Source: Candidatus Heimdallarchaeota archaeon
Lineage (GTDB): Archaea > Asgardarchaeota > Heimdallarchaeia > Heimdallarchaeales > Heimdallarchaeaceae
DNA: 19,254 nucleotides
Assembly (NCBI GenBank): GCA_016839875.1
Contig: JAEOTK010000122.1
Location: 1 to 19,254 of the forward strand
Direction of reading: 5' to 3'
This document shows positions 1 through 7,197 of this stretch, in pieces. The translations under genes were made by a program, and so were the position numbers. Within the stretch, counting starts at the first letter, position 1. The number at the start of each line of letters is the position of its first letter. Below the pieces are notes generated by a model. The model searched no databases. It saw nothing but the letters and a program-made list of their open reading frames with translations, and had not been told where the DNA came from.

Positions 1-1
1 G

Positions 2-1060
2 ATTCCTGGACCTACTGAGGTTAAAGAAGAAGTTTTGAAAGAACAAGCTAAATATCTTTTTGGACATAGAAGTAATGATTTTACATTGCTCTATGATAGT
101 ATTCTAAAACAATTAAGAGCGTTCTTCAAAACAGAACAACATGTATTAGTTATGACTGCATCCGGAACAATATTTATGGACATAAGTGCAAGAAATCTAG
201 TTCGACCTGGCAAGAAAGCACTATGTTGCGTTAATGGTTCTTTCTCTGATCGTATGCACAAAGCTATTGTTGGCAGTGGTAAAGAAGCTGACAGAATAGA
301 TGTGGAATGGGGTAAAGCTATCAAACCTTCAATGGTCAAAGAGATGCTTGAAAAAAGTGATTATGATATTCTTACAATCTGTCACAATGAAACTAGTACA
401 GGAGTAAAAGCACACTTAAAAGAAATAAGTGATGTACTGAAAGATTATCCAGAAACTCTACTGGTTGTTGATGCCGTGTCTTCAATGGCTGGTGATCTGT
501 TATTACCTGAAGAAATGGGTACAGATCTAGTTTTTGCTTCAACACAAAAATGCTTTGCAATATCTCCAGGGTTAGCTGTTGGTATTGTTTCACAAAAAGC
601 ATTAGATAGAGCAAAAGAAGTTCCAGGCAGAGGACTATATACTGATCTAGTAGCTATTCTTTCTTATTACGATAAGAAGAAGCAAACTCCTTCTACTCCA
701 AATATCTCTCTAATGTTTTCGCTTGACTACAAACTAAAAGAATTACTAGCAGAAGGAGCAGAAAACGTTGCTAAACGACATGAGGAAATGGCTACGTATA
801 CTCATAAATGGGCTTTAGATCATGGTTTTGGTCTCTTTGCTGAAGAAGGGTATCGCTCTGTTACAGTAACAACAGTTGAAAACAAACTTGAGAAAGATGT
901 TGGAGAACTAAACAAAGCACTAGCTGCCAAAGGATTAGTAATAGCAAATGGCTATGGAGCATTGAAGAACAAAACTTTCAGAATTGGTCATATGGGTGAT
1001 CATACAGTTGAAGGTTTGAAGGAACTTCTTGGAGCAATTGAGGAAATCTGGGGACTATAG
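2..1060 (+). CDS. Class V PLP-dependent aminotransferase (serine-pyruvate / phosphoserine aminotransferase type), 5' end missing
   Basis: The reading frame is open from base 2 and already begins with the family's N-terminal motif IPGPTEV, so the true start lies a few codons before the window; a TTG at 35 is not the start. The protein transfers an amino group using pyridoxal phosphate. Motifs seen in order are IPGPTEV, GHRSNDF, TASGT, the PLP-nitrogen-binding aspartate in VVDAVSS, and the Schiff-base lysine in STQKC (codon 548-550). Class V enzymes of this kind act as phosphoserine aminotransferase in methanogens (the MJ0959 type) or as serine-pyruvate/alanine-glyoxylate aminotransferase elsewhere. 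The serA gene 11 nt downstream favours a role in serine synthesis, converting 3-phosphohydroxypyruvate to phosphoserine. The family is certain; the exact substrate is inferred from context. Confidence 0.93.
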   Translation: MPGPTEVKEEVLKEQAKYLFGHRSNDFTLLYDSILKQLRAFFKTEQHVLVMTASGTIFMDISARNLVRPGKKALCCVNGSFSDRMHKAIVGSGKEADRIDVEWGKAIKPSMVKEMLEKSDYDILTICHNETSTGVKAHLKEISDVLKDYPETLLVVDAVSSMAGDLLLPEEMGTDLVFASTQKCFAISPGLAVGIVSQKALDRAKEVPGRGLYTDLVAILSYYDKKKQTPSTPNISLMFSLDYKLKELLAEGAENVAKRHEEMATYTHKWALDHGFGLFAEEGYRSVTVTTVENKLEKDVGELNKALAAKGLVIANGYGALKNKTFRIGHMGDHTVEGLKELLGAIEEIWGL

Positions 1061-1066
1061 AGGTGG
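1061..1066 (+). promoter_or_regulatory. Shine-Dalgarno site of serA
   Basis: AGGTGG lies directly after the aminotransferase stop and 5 nt before the serA ATG. It matches the archaeal anti-Shine-Dalgarno complement (GGAGGTGATC) and supports co-transcription and coupled translation of the two genes. Confidence 0.7.
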
Positions 1067-1071
1067 AATGA

Positions 1072-1995
1072 ATGCCAAAAATAATACTAACTGACAAATT
1101 AAATGAGAAAGCTGTTGAAGTACTTGAAGAAGCAGGTTTTGAAGTAAAAGTTGCTTGGGACTTACCAAAAGATGACTTACCTTTGATTATTGGAGAATAT
1201 GATGCTATAATTGTTAGATCTGCAACCAAAGTTAGAGGAGACTTACTAGAAAAAGCAGTCAATCTGAAAGTTATAGGAAGAGCTGGAGTTGGTCTAGATA
1301 ACATTGATTTAGAAACCACTATGGCAAGAGGAATAAAAGTAGTTAATACTCCTGCAGCAACAACAAATTCTGTAGCTGAACTTGCCTTAACAATGGTACT
1401 ATCTTCTACACGTGATGTTGTTAAAGGAACTTGCGAAATTAAATCTGATCCAAGTTCTTTCAAATCAATGAAGAAAGAACTATTTTCAAGCGAAATAGAT
1501 GGTAAAACATTAGGACTTGTAGGAACAGGAAGAATAGGTACTAGCTTAGCAGTCAAGTGTAAAGCTTTGGGTATGAGTGCAATAGGCTATGATGCATATA
1601 TTCAGGAAAATCCAGTTGTTGAAATGAAATCTTCAATGGATGAAGTCCTTAAAGAAGCAGATTACATCAGTCTTCACTTGCCTTTGACAAAAGAAACAAA
1701 GCACATGATAGGAAAAGACCAATTTGCCCTGATGAAAAAAGGATCAGTTCTAATTAACTGCGCTAGAGGTGGAATAGTTGATGAAGATGCAGCTTACGAT
1801 GCATTAGTTTCTGAACAACTTGGATATTACTGTACAGATGTTTTTGAGGTTGAACCACCAAATCCAGAAAATCCTCTACTAAAACATGAACATGTTATCA
1901 TCAGTCCTCACATTGGTGCTCAAACAAAAGAAGGAAACTTCAGAGCAAGTGTTCAAGCAGCTGAAAGAGTTATTGAAGCTTTCAAAGAGCTTTAA
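1072..1995 (+). CDS. serA: D-3-phosphoglycerate dehydrogenase, short form
   Basis: This cytosolic NAD-dependent enzyme oxidises 3-phosphoglycerate to 3-phosphohydroxypyruvate, the first step of the phosphorylated serine pathway. The 307 residues follow the D-2-hydroxyacid dehydrogenase plan: substrate-side motifs RSATKV (49-54) and GRAGVGLDNID (69-79), the Rossmann motif GLVGTGRIG (148-156), and a catalytic set of Arg232 in CARGG, Glu261 in FEVEP and His280 in SPHIGA. The protein stops shortly after the catalytic domain, so it lacks the C-terminal ACT domain through which serine inhibits many longer homologues. The start is fixed by the Shine-Dalgarno site 5 nt upstream. It follows the class V aminotransferase with an 11-nt gap, so the two very probably form one operon. 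Another 2-hydroxyacid substrate is possible, but the neighbour makes phosphoglycerate the best reading. Confidence 0.93.
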   Translation: MPKIILTDKLNEKAVEVLEEAGFEVKVAWDLPKDDLPLIIGEYDAIIVRSATKVRGDLLEKAVNLKVIGRAGVGLDNIDLETTMARGIKVVNTPAATTNSVAELALTMVLSSTRDVVKGTCEIKSDPSSFKSMKKELFSSEIDGKTLGLVGTGRIGTSLAVKCKALGMSAIGYDAYIQENPVVEMKSSMDEVLKEADYISLHLPLTKETKHMIGKDQFALMKKGSVLINCARGGIVDEDAAYDALVSEQLGYYCTDVFEVEPPNPENPLLKHEHVIISPHIGAQTKEGNFRASVQAAERVIEAFKEL

Positions 1996-2004
1996 TTCTC
2001 CCCC

Positions 2005-2015
2005 TTTTTTCTTTT
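2005..2015 (+). terminator. Oligo-T terminator after serA
   Basis: A run of T broken by one C (six T, C, four T) begins 10 nt after the serA stop. Pyrimidine or oligo-T tracts without a hairpin are the usual archaeal termination signal. The next gene has its own TATA box just downstream. Confidence 0.55.
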
Positions 2016-2021
2016 ACAATA

Positions 2022-2034
2022 AGTTTTAAGAAAT
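2022..2034 (+). promoter_or_regulatory. TATA-like box for the ketopantoate-reductase-family gene
   Basis: An AGTTTTAAGAAAT element is centred about 26 nt before the ATG at 2054, so transcription would start at or next to the start codon, giving a leaderless mRNA. No Shine-Dalgarno sequence is present. Confidence 0.5.
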
Positions 2035-2053
2035 ACCATTTTTTTAGAGTTTT

Positions 2054-3103
2054 ATGAAATCAGCTTTGGTTGGTCTAGGAGCAATTGGAACTATAATTGC
2101 TGCGGATCTAGCTCTAAATGATTTTCCGTTATATGTTGTTTGTAAACATCAGGAAACCTTAGATATAATAGAAAAACGAGGTCTCAAAATCACTGGAATT
2201 AGTGGAGATTATATTGTGAAGAGAAATATAACTCCAGTTTTGAAAATTGAGGATTTACCTGAAGAACTTGATGTGGTTTTTATGGTTACGAAACTTACTC
2301 ATTTTGAAGATGCTTTAGATAGAATAAAACCCAAATTGAGTGAGGATTTCACTCTAGTCACTCTAACCAATGGAATGTATGAGGAAAAACTAGCAACTAA
2401 ATATAATGATAAAAACATACTTGGATGTGTTGTAGGTTTTGGTGCTTCCAAAACTGGACATGCTGAATCAAATAAAACCTCATTAGGTGAAATGGTTATC
2501 GGGAGATTAGATGGAAAGAAGCAACCTTTAGATGAGGAATTAGAAGTAAAGCTATCTCATACAGTTCCAACTAAATGGTCTGATCATATCTTATATGAGA
2601 AATTCAGTAAACTCCTGATTAATTTATCCGTTACTTCCTTTGGGGTTATTAGTGGAATGACTCTGGGAGAAATGTTAAGTAGAAGAATGACAAGAATTGC
2701 TTTCTTAACAGTTATGACAGAAGGCGTTCGTGTTGCAAATGCTAAGAATTTTCAACTTCCAAAATTGAACAATATTAATCCATATTTTCTTGCTTTAACA
2801 AAGAAAGAATTACACGGACTTTCTTTCAAACATCTCATAAAACAAACTATTATCAAAATTATAGGTAGAAGATTCAGAGATATTAGATCATCCGGTCTTC
2901 AATCTATTGAAAGTGGAAGAAAATCTGAAATAGATTTTCTCAATGGTTACATTGTAGAGGAAGGCAAAAGATTAGGAGTAGAAACTCCAATGAATACATA
3001 CGTACTAGAAGAAATTCACAAAATTGAAGAAGGCAAAACTAAACCTTCCTTAGATGGTTTAGAAAAACTAGAATTGAAAACAAGAGTAATCTGGGGGCTG
3101 TAG
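2054..3103 (+). CDS. Ketopantoate reductase (ApbA/PanE) family protein
   Basis: The family reduces 2-dehydropantoate to pantoate with NADPH, a step toward coenzyme A. The N-terminal Rossmann motif GLGAIG is at residues 7-12. Family active-site positions seen are Asn106 in LTNG, the catalytic Lys186 in FSKLLIN with Asn190, the SSGLQ segment at 279-283, and Glu292 in GRKSEIDFLNG. The second Asn of the usual K-L-x-x-N-x-x-x-N pattern is Thr194 here, a change in the substrate pocket that makes the exact substrate uncertain. Length (349) is slightly above the usual 290-320, mostly from a longer C-terminal helical region around 240-275. A TATA box at the expected distance suggests an independent leaderless transcript rather than read-through from serA. 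It may be pantoate synthesis or reduction of another 2-oxoacid. Confidence 0.82.
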   Translation: MKSALVGLGAIGTIIAADLALNDFPLYVVCKHQETLDIIEKRGLKITGISGDYIVKRNITPVLKIEDLPEELDVVFMVTKLTHFEDALDRIKPKLSEDFTLVTLTNGMYEEKLATKYNDKNILGCVVGFGASKTGHAESNKTSLGEMVIGRLDGKKQPLDEELEVKLSHTVPTKWSDHILYEKFSKLLINLSVTSFGVISGMTLGEMLSRRMTRIAFLTVMTEGVRVANAKNFQLPKLNNINPYFLALTKKELHGLSFKHLIKQTIIKIIGRRFRDIRSSGLQSIESGRKSEIDFLNGYIVEEGKRLGVETPMNTYVLEEIHKIEEGKTKPSLDGLEKLELKTRVIWGL

Positions 3104-3163
3104 TTCTTCTTCTAATTTTAATTTATTCACTTGTATTTTCAATAATCATCTTCTAACAAAAAA

Positions 3164-3172
3164 ATTAAAATA
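3164..3172 (+). promoter_or_regulatory. TATA-like box for the DUF1015 gene
   Basis: ATTAAAATA is centred about 33 nt before the ATG at 3201, predicting a leader of under 10 nt. The GAGGT at 3184-3188 would then lie before the transcript start and is too close to the TTG at 3192 to serve it, so the ATG is preferred. Confidence 0.4.
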
Positions 3173-3200
3173 GAGTCTGTAGTGAGGTAGCTTGATTATT

Positions 3201-4475
3201 ATGGTAGATATTAGACCATTTAAAGCAATAAGATATACTGGTAAAGCAGGAGATATCGAGAATTTAATAGTGCAACCTTATGATAAAATTGATGCAGAGA
3301 TGCAAGAAAAGTACTATAAACTATCTGACTACAATTATTGTAGATTAACCTTACCGATAGAAGAGGATAGGTACGAGATTGCCCGTGATAGATTAATGAA
3401 GTGGTTGTCAGAGGAAATTTTAGTTAAAGATGAAGTTCCTGGTATTTTTGTATATTATCAGGAGTATGAACTATATGGACAAAAATTCATCCGCAAAGGA
3501 TTTATTGGTGCTTTGAGACTTCATCCTTTTAATGAAAAGATTGTTCTTCCTCATGAGAAGACCCACAAGGGACCAAAAATTGACAGACTAAATATGTTAA
3601 AGACTACAAAACATACTCTAGAAACTGGCTTCATTCTTTATTCAGATCCTGAAGGTAAAACCATCAATCTCTTTGATGAAGTTTCACAAGGCCCTCCATT
3701 AATAGAAGGTAAAGATGACTTGGGGGTTATTAACAGAATCTGGAAAATAGAAGAAGATCACAAGATCAGAATAGTTCAAGATGTATTCAAAGAACAACAG
3801 ATGGTAATTGCTGATGGACATCATCGTTATGAAACAGCTTGTACATATCGTGATATGCGAAGATCTGCAGTTGAATCTTGGGATGAGAATGATTCATTTA
3901 ATTTTAGAATGACCTATCTAGTTCCCGTTGAAGATAAAGGTCTCATAATCCTTGCAACTCATCGATGTTTAGCCAAGGAAGAAGTTACTGATGAGAAAAT
4001 GAAGGAACTTGGTGTATTCTTTGATATGAATGAGATTATGAAGGATGAGATTCCAAAATTCTTAGAAGAGAACAAGGATAAACATGCTTTTGTTTTATAT
4101 CAAGATAGAAGAGCAGTTTCAATGATATTGAAGAATCCCTCAGACATTAACAGATTTGTACAAGATGTTAGTGATGATTACAAGGAATTGGATGTAGTTA
4201 TTCTTAGAGATATGATTTTCCATGGAGTTATGGAACTAGGAGAGCTTCATATAGATGATGATATTTTCTATGAAAGATGGTGGAACGAAGCAATAGAAAA
4301 AGTGGATGAAGAGAAATACAAAGTTGCATTTATTTTAAATCCAACAAGTGCTGAACAAGTTCTCAAAGTTGCAAAAAATGGAGAAAGAATGCCTCAAAAA
4401 GCTACAGATTTCTATCCAAAAATGATAAGCGGATTAACCATGTTAAGTCTAGAAGATGGAGAAAAAATTCTCTAA
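3201..4475 (+). CDS. DUF1015 family protein
   Basis: This is a 424-residue member of the DUF1015 family (COG4198), whose biochemical activity I cannot state with confidence. The family start MVDIRPFKAI sits at the ATG at 3201; a TTG nine bases upstream would only add MII. Diagnostic motifs are VQPYDKID (24-31), HEKTHKGPKIDRL (118-130) and the strongly conserved ADGHHRYETA (204-213), whose His-His-Arg and Asp look catalytic or metal-binding. No membrane segment or signal peptide is visible, so it is cytosolic. From memory, DUF1015 genes often lie beside serA and class V aminotransferase genes in Firmicutes and Thermotogae, and the same linkage is seen here, with one gene in between. A function in serine or phosphoserine metabolism is therefore a reasonable inference. 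The gene has its own TATA box. The C-terminal 200 residues carry no motif I can name. Confidence 0.88.
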   Translation: MVDIRPFKAIRYTGKAGDIENLIVQPYDKIDAEMQEKYYKLSDYNYCRLTLPIEEDRYEIARDRLMKWLSEEILVKDEVPGIFVYYQEYELYGQKFIRKGFIGALRLHPFNEKIVLPHEKTHKGPKIDRLNMLKTTKHTLETGFILYSDPEGKTINLFDEVSQGPPLIEGKDDLGVINRIWKIEEDHKIRIVQDVFKEQQMVIADGHHRYETACTYRDMRRSAVESWDENDSFNFRMTYLVPVEDKGLIILATHRCLAKEEVTDEKMKELGVFFDMNEIMKDEIPKFLEENKDKHAFVLYQDRRAVSMILKNPSDINRFVQDVSDDYKELDVVILRDMIFHGVMELGELHIDDDIFYERWWNEAIEKVDEEKYKVAFILNPTSAEQVLKVAKNGERMPQKATDFYPKMISGLTMLSLEDGEKIL

Positions 4476-4488
4476 TTCTTCTTTTATT

Positions 4489-5295
4489 TCATTTTAAATA
4501 TCTTAATAGTGCTTCCCTAGCCTCATGAGGTTCTGAATTGAAACACTCAGAAAGGAATGGACCCTTGTATTTTATTTTATTAATTACTTTCCATACTTCT
4601 TTCCATGGAATAGTTCCATCTCCAATGTTTAGATGTTGATCATATTCTCCCATATTATCGTGGATATGCATGTTGATGATTTTATCTTTAAAATTCTCCA
4701 AATAAGTTGCAACGCCTTCCATAATATTTGCATGACCAGTATCAAGACACATTTTCAGTAATGGTGAGTTAATCCTCGAATAAAGAAATGCAAAATCGTT
4801 CATATTATCTCCTAGTAGAGAAAATTCTGAAGACTCAGATATTATATTGACATTCTCCAAAGCTAACCTGATGTTATTTTCTTCACATCTCAAAATTACT
4901 TCCTCTAATGTTAAGGTTAGTCTTTCTAAAGCCTCAAGCCTTCTTTCTGTAGAATTGTACGAACCAATATAGTAACCGATGTGTGTTGTAATATGAGTGG
5001 CATTCAATTGTTCAGCTAGAGAAACACATCCTTTCAAGTAAGCTACATTTGCATATCTTATCTTTTCTATTCTATCTGCAGGATTTATAGAATAAGGAGT
5101 GTGAAGACTCAGATTTATTTGAAAATCCTCAGCAAGTTGTTTTAGCTTTGAAACTCTTTCTTGAGTAAAAGATTCTAAGTAAGAATGCTTAGCAATTAGA
5201 TCAATTTCCATATGCTGCAAATCATTTCTGGAAACATACTCAAAATACTCTTCAATAGGTTTTAAGAAAACATTGAATCCGAAGATATGTTTCAT
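4489..5295 (-). CDS. Sugar phosphate isomerase/epimerase-like TIM barrel (xylose isomerase / AP endonuclease IV superfamily)
   Basis: The 268-residue protein has the divalent-metal TIM-barrel pattern of the AP_endonuc_2 family. Likely ligands or active-site residues are His65 in SLHTP, His105 in THIG, Glu147 in ALEN, Asp185 and His188 in CLDTGH, His210/His212 in MHIHDN, and Glu250 in LSECF. Such proteins isomerise or epimerise sugars or inositols, and a minority repair DNA; I see nothing that separates these for this member, though its length and the DTGHAN and HIHDN motifs favour the isomerase branch. The ATG at 5295 is chosen over a TTG six bases upstream because a TATA box sits at the right distance for a leaderless start. 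It lies 38 nt after the ACP-like gene on the same strand, so it could be transcribed both alone and by read-through. Confidence 0.85.
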   Translation of the reverse strand: MKHIFGFNVFLKPIEEYFEYVSRNDLQHMEIDLIAKHSYLESFTQERVSKLKQLAEDFQINLSLHTPYSINPADRIEKIRYANVAYLKGCVSLAEQLNATHITTHIGYYIGSYNSTERRLEALERLTLTLEEVILRCEENNIRLALENVNIISESSEFSLLGDNMNDFAFLYSRINSPLLKMCLDTGHANIMEGVATYLENFKDKIINMHIHDNMGEYDQHLNIGDGTIPWKEVWKVINKIKYKGPFLSECFNSEPHEAREALLRYLK

Positions 5296-5318
5296 AAACA
5301 AAATCTATGATTCAGACC

Positions 5319-5326
5319 TATAAATA
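5319..5326 (-). promoter_or_regulatory. TATA box for the TIM-barrel gene
   Basis: TATTTATA on the minus strand is centred about 27 nt before the ATG at 5295, predicting a leaderless transcript. It lies in the 38-nt gap just after the ACP-like stop codon. Confidence 0.55.
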
Positions 5327-5333
5327 ACTATCT

Positions 5334-5576
5334 TCATCTTCCTTGTTCTGCTTCAATGAATCCTATGATTTCTCCAATCGTATTAAATTCCTTAAAGATA
5401 TTCTTTGGAAGTCGAACATCAAATTCCTCTTCGAGTCTCAATCTAAGTTCAGCTAAGTCTTTCTTATTCAAACCAAGCTCTTGTGTGAAATATGTGTTTA
5501 GATTGAAGTCCTCTGTGTCAATTTCAGTCATTTGCGAAATAATCTTTATGAATCTCCTATAATAACTTCTATACAT
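5334..5576 (-). CDS. Acyl-carrier-protein-like small protein without the phosphopantetheine serine
   Basis: The roughly 80-residue sequence has the helix pattern of acyl carrier proteins: a YFTQELGL segment, then DLAELRLRLEEEFDVRLP, then a final TIGEIIGFIE helix, matching the family's F-x-x-(D/E)LG...ELVMALEEEFGIEIP...TVGD(A/L)VxxIE. In canonical ACPs the loop reads LGADSLD, with Ser carrying 4'-phosphopantetheine. Here it reads LGLNKKD, so the attachment site is Lys (codon 5463-5465) and the protein cannot be loaded in the usual way. It may act as a structural or protein-binding module, or have changed chemistry. The start is uncertain: the ATG at 5576 is listed, but a GTG at 5585 overlaps the stop of the luciferase-like gene by one base and adds three residues. 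That near-overlap indicates a two-gene operon. The extra basic N-terminus (MYRSYYRRFIK) is unusual for an ACP. Confidence 0.7.
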   Translation of the reverse strand: MYRSYYRRFIKIISQMTEIDTEDFNLNTYFTQELGLNKKDLAELRLRLEEEFDVRLPKNIFKEFNTIGEIIGFIEAEQGR

Positions 5577-5584
5577 TCTTATCA

Positions 5585-6517
5585 CTACATTATTTTTTCA
5601 TGAAATACTTTAAGGGGATCTTCTAATGAATCTGAATCTCTAATTGATATCACCATTTTATCAACCCCCATCTCTTCTAATTTGACAATTTTCTCTTTAA
5701 TGTCTTCTGGAAAACCAACTAAATGATTGCGAATGACCTCTTCTTTGGTTGGTTTTTCTTCTTCTTTATATCTTCCAATTATCTTCTCAACTACAACATC
5801 TAATTCATCTTGACTGTCAACGATGTTTACAGAGGTAAATAATGATATCTCAAACTCTGATAAATCTCTATCAAATTCCTTCAGTTTTGTTTCAATTAGT
5901 TTGATTTTTTCAGGAATATCATCAGGTCGAGTATATGGAAGATTGATGCCATCAGCTTCTCGACAAGCTATAGTTGTCATCCTTTTTCCAGTTGTCCCCA
6001 AGACTATTTGAGGATAAGGTTTCTGAATGGGTTTTGGATAATTACGATTGTTCACTAATTTCCAGATATTGCCTTCAAAATCAGTGTTTTCTTCAGTAAA
6101 CATTTTCTTATAGATCTGCAAGGATTCTTCTAACTCATCAACACGTCGTTTTGGAGTAGGAAAGGTATATCCATAAGCTAAGTATTCTTCTTCGTACCAT
6201 CCACTTCCCAACCAGAGTAATGCTCTTCCATTAGAGATATTATCCAAAGTACTAATCATCTTAGCTAAATATGCGGGATTCCTAAAAGAGTTACATAGAA
6301 CAATATGACCAAGTTTAATTTTTTCAGTAACAGCTGCTAATGCACTCATTAACATCAAAGCTTCTAGATAAGGTTCTTTTTTCTCTATCTTTTCATCAAA
6401 CCCAATTAGATGATCATTTACGTGAGCTGATTCAAAACCTAGTTTCTCAGCTTTCAATGTTAATTCCTTTATTTCTGGATAGTTATGAACTGATCTGACG
6501 TAATATCCAAACCTCAT
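5585..6517 (-). CDS. Luciferase-like monooxygenase family oxidoreductase, probably coenzyme F420-dependent
   Basis: A 310-residue TIM-barrel flavin/F420 oxidoreductase of the LLM class. Typical features are the start MRFGYYVRS, AHVNDHLIG (31-39), the LGHIVLCNSFRNPAYLAKM segment (69-87), NGRALLWLGSGWYEEEYLAYGY (96-117) and PQIVLGTTGKR (169-179). In archaea such proteins usually pass hydride between F420 and an organic substrate, whereas bacterial relatives use FMN and oxygen; the substrate cannot be read from sequence. The ATG at 6517 is chosen because the family start lies there and a TATA box is 25 nt upstream; an in-frame TTG at 6583 would add 22 residues of low-complexity leader. The stop codon shares a base with a possible GTG start of the ACP-like gene, so these two are probably one transcript. 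Confidence 0.86.
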   Translation of the reverse strand: MRFGYYVRSVHNYPEIKELTLKAEKLGFESAHVNDHLIGFDEKIEKKEPYLEALMLMSALAAVTEKIKLGHIVLCNSFRNPAYLAKMISTLDNISNGRALLWLGSGWYEEEYLAYGYTFPTPKRRVDELEESLQIYKKMFTEENTDFEGNIWKLVNNRNYPKPIQKPYPQIVLGTTGKRMTTIACREADGINLPYTRPDDIPEKIKLIETKLKEFDRDLSEFEISLFTSVNIVDSQDELDVVVEKIIGRYKEEEKPTKEEVIRNHLVGFPEDIKEKIVKLEEMGVDKMVISIRDSDSLEDPLKVFHEKIM

Positions 6518-6537
6518 AATAGTCCTATCAATTATGG

Positions 6538-6546
6538 TTTTATTAA
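6538..6546 (-). promoter_or_regulatory. TATA box for the luciferase-like / ACP-like operon
   Basis: TTAATAAAA on the minus strand is centred about 25 nt before the ATG at 6517, which fits a leaderless transcript and argues against the upstream TTG start. Confidence 0.5.
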
Positions 6547-6607
6547 TTTTTGCAAACCCAATCTGAAATTTCGTACAAAACAAAATATTAAAAAAATGAG
6601 TTTATGA

Positions 6608-6630
6608 GATTAATTTAGCTAAAGATAATC
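6608..6630. promoter_or_regulatory. Palindromic element in the divergent intergenic region
   Basis: A perfect 10-bp palindrome, TTTAGCTAAA (6614-6623), is flanked by GATTA (6608-6612) and its complement TAATC (6626-6630), making an almost symmetric 23-bp site between the divergent luciferase-like and SSB genes. It could be an operator for a dimeric regulator. AT-rich DNA produces palindromes by chance, so confidence is low. Confidence 0.25.
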
Positions 6631-6724
6631 TATTTAGATTTCAGTTTTCAGGTAAAACGATATCATGAACACGAATTTCTAACCTAGATTGTTGAAGCTC
6701 AACTACATTTAAGAAGTGAAATAA

Positions 6725-7153
6725 TTGAGTGAAATAAAATATAGTAAAATAAGCGAATTAGCACCAAATATTCGTGAAGTAAATCTTGTTGCTAAGGTTC
6801 TGGAACTAACAGAAGCAAGAGAAGTAACAAGTAGAAATACTGGAGAACAACATACAGTCATGGACATCTTAGTAGGAGATGAAACTGGGATTGTCTATTT
6901 TTCAGCATGGAATGAGCAAATTGAGGAGATGAAAGTTGATGAAACTTATCAATTTCTTAATGCAAAAACTATCCTTTTCAGAAGACAAATTCGTTTGTCT
7001 CTAGGAAAGAATGGTAGTGTAGAGGATTCCGAAGCTAAATTAGAAGAAGTTGATACAGAAAATAATCTATCTCAAAAAGAACATGACATCCCCAGAAGAG
7101 GTTATGGAGGTAGGGGATATCAGGATAGAAGACCTAGACGAGATCAGTATTAG
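6725..7153 (+). CDS. ssb: Single-stranded DNA-binding protein, single OB fold with RG-rich tail
   Basis: The 142-residue protein aligns along its length with the crenarchaeal SSB plan (as in Sulfolobus) and with eukaryotic SOSS-B/hSSB1. It has one OB fold at about residues 5-92, recognisable from ISELAPNIREVNLVAKVLE, ILVGDETG and FSAWNEQI, where Trp and Phe positions would stack on bases. An acidic linker follows (about 98-115), then a basic Arg/Gly/Tyr-rich tail from 122 to the end (RRGYGGRGY, RRPRRDQY). It should coat single-stranded DNA in replication and repair. The start is a TTG: an in-frame stop lies one base earlier and the first ATG would remove half the OB fold. No clear Shine-Dalgarno site is visible, and I could not place a convincing TATA box in the 207-bp upstream gap. 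It appears to be a single-gene unit. Confidence 0.88.
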   Translation: MSEIKYSKISELAPNIREVNLVAKVLELTEAREVTSRNTGEQHTVMDILVGDETGIVYFSAWNEQIEEMKVDETYQFLNAKTILFRRQIRLSLGKNGSVEDSEAKLEEVDTENNLSQKEHDIPRRGYGGRGYQDRRPRRDQY

Positions 7154-7178
7154 AGAAACTATTCTGATCTTAAACTCC

Positions 7179-7197
7179 TTTTTCTTTCTATATTTTT
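7179..7197 (+). terminator. T-rich terminator after ssb
   Basis: A pyrimidine-rich stretch with two T5 runs begins about 25 nt after the ssb stop and reaches the end of the convergent PAS gene. It fits an archaeal hairpin-free terminator. Confidence 0.5.

Noticed and set aside
35..1060. TTG at 35 as start of the aminotransferase
   Set aside because: The frame is open to the window edge and the upstream codons encode the conserved IPGPTEV motif, so the gene is truncated by the window, not started there.
978..1556. Minus-strand 192-codon open frame
   Set aside because: It lies opposite serA and the aminotransferase end, is rich in Ser/Thr/Pro typical of an antisense shadow, and has no start signal or family motif; both sense genes are unambiguous.
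3104..3200. Small gene or RNA in the gap before the DUF1015 gene
   Set aside because: It contains only T-rich sequence, a TATA-like box and a start region; no open frame or stable fold was evident.
6518..6583. N-terminal extension of the luciferase-like protein from a TTG at 6583
   Set aside because: The family start MRFGYY lies at the ATG at 6517, and the TATA box at 6538-6546 would fall inside the extension.
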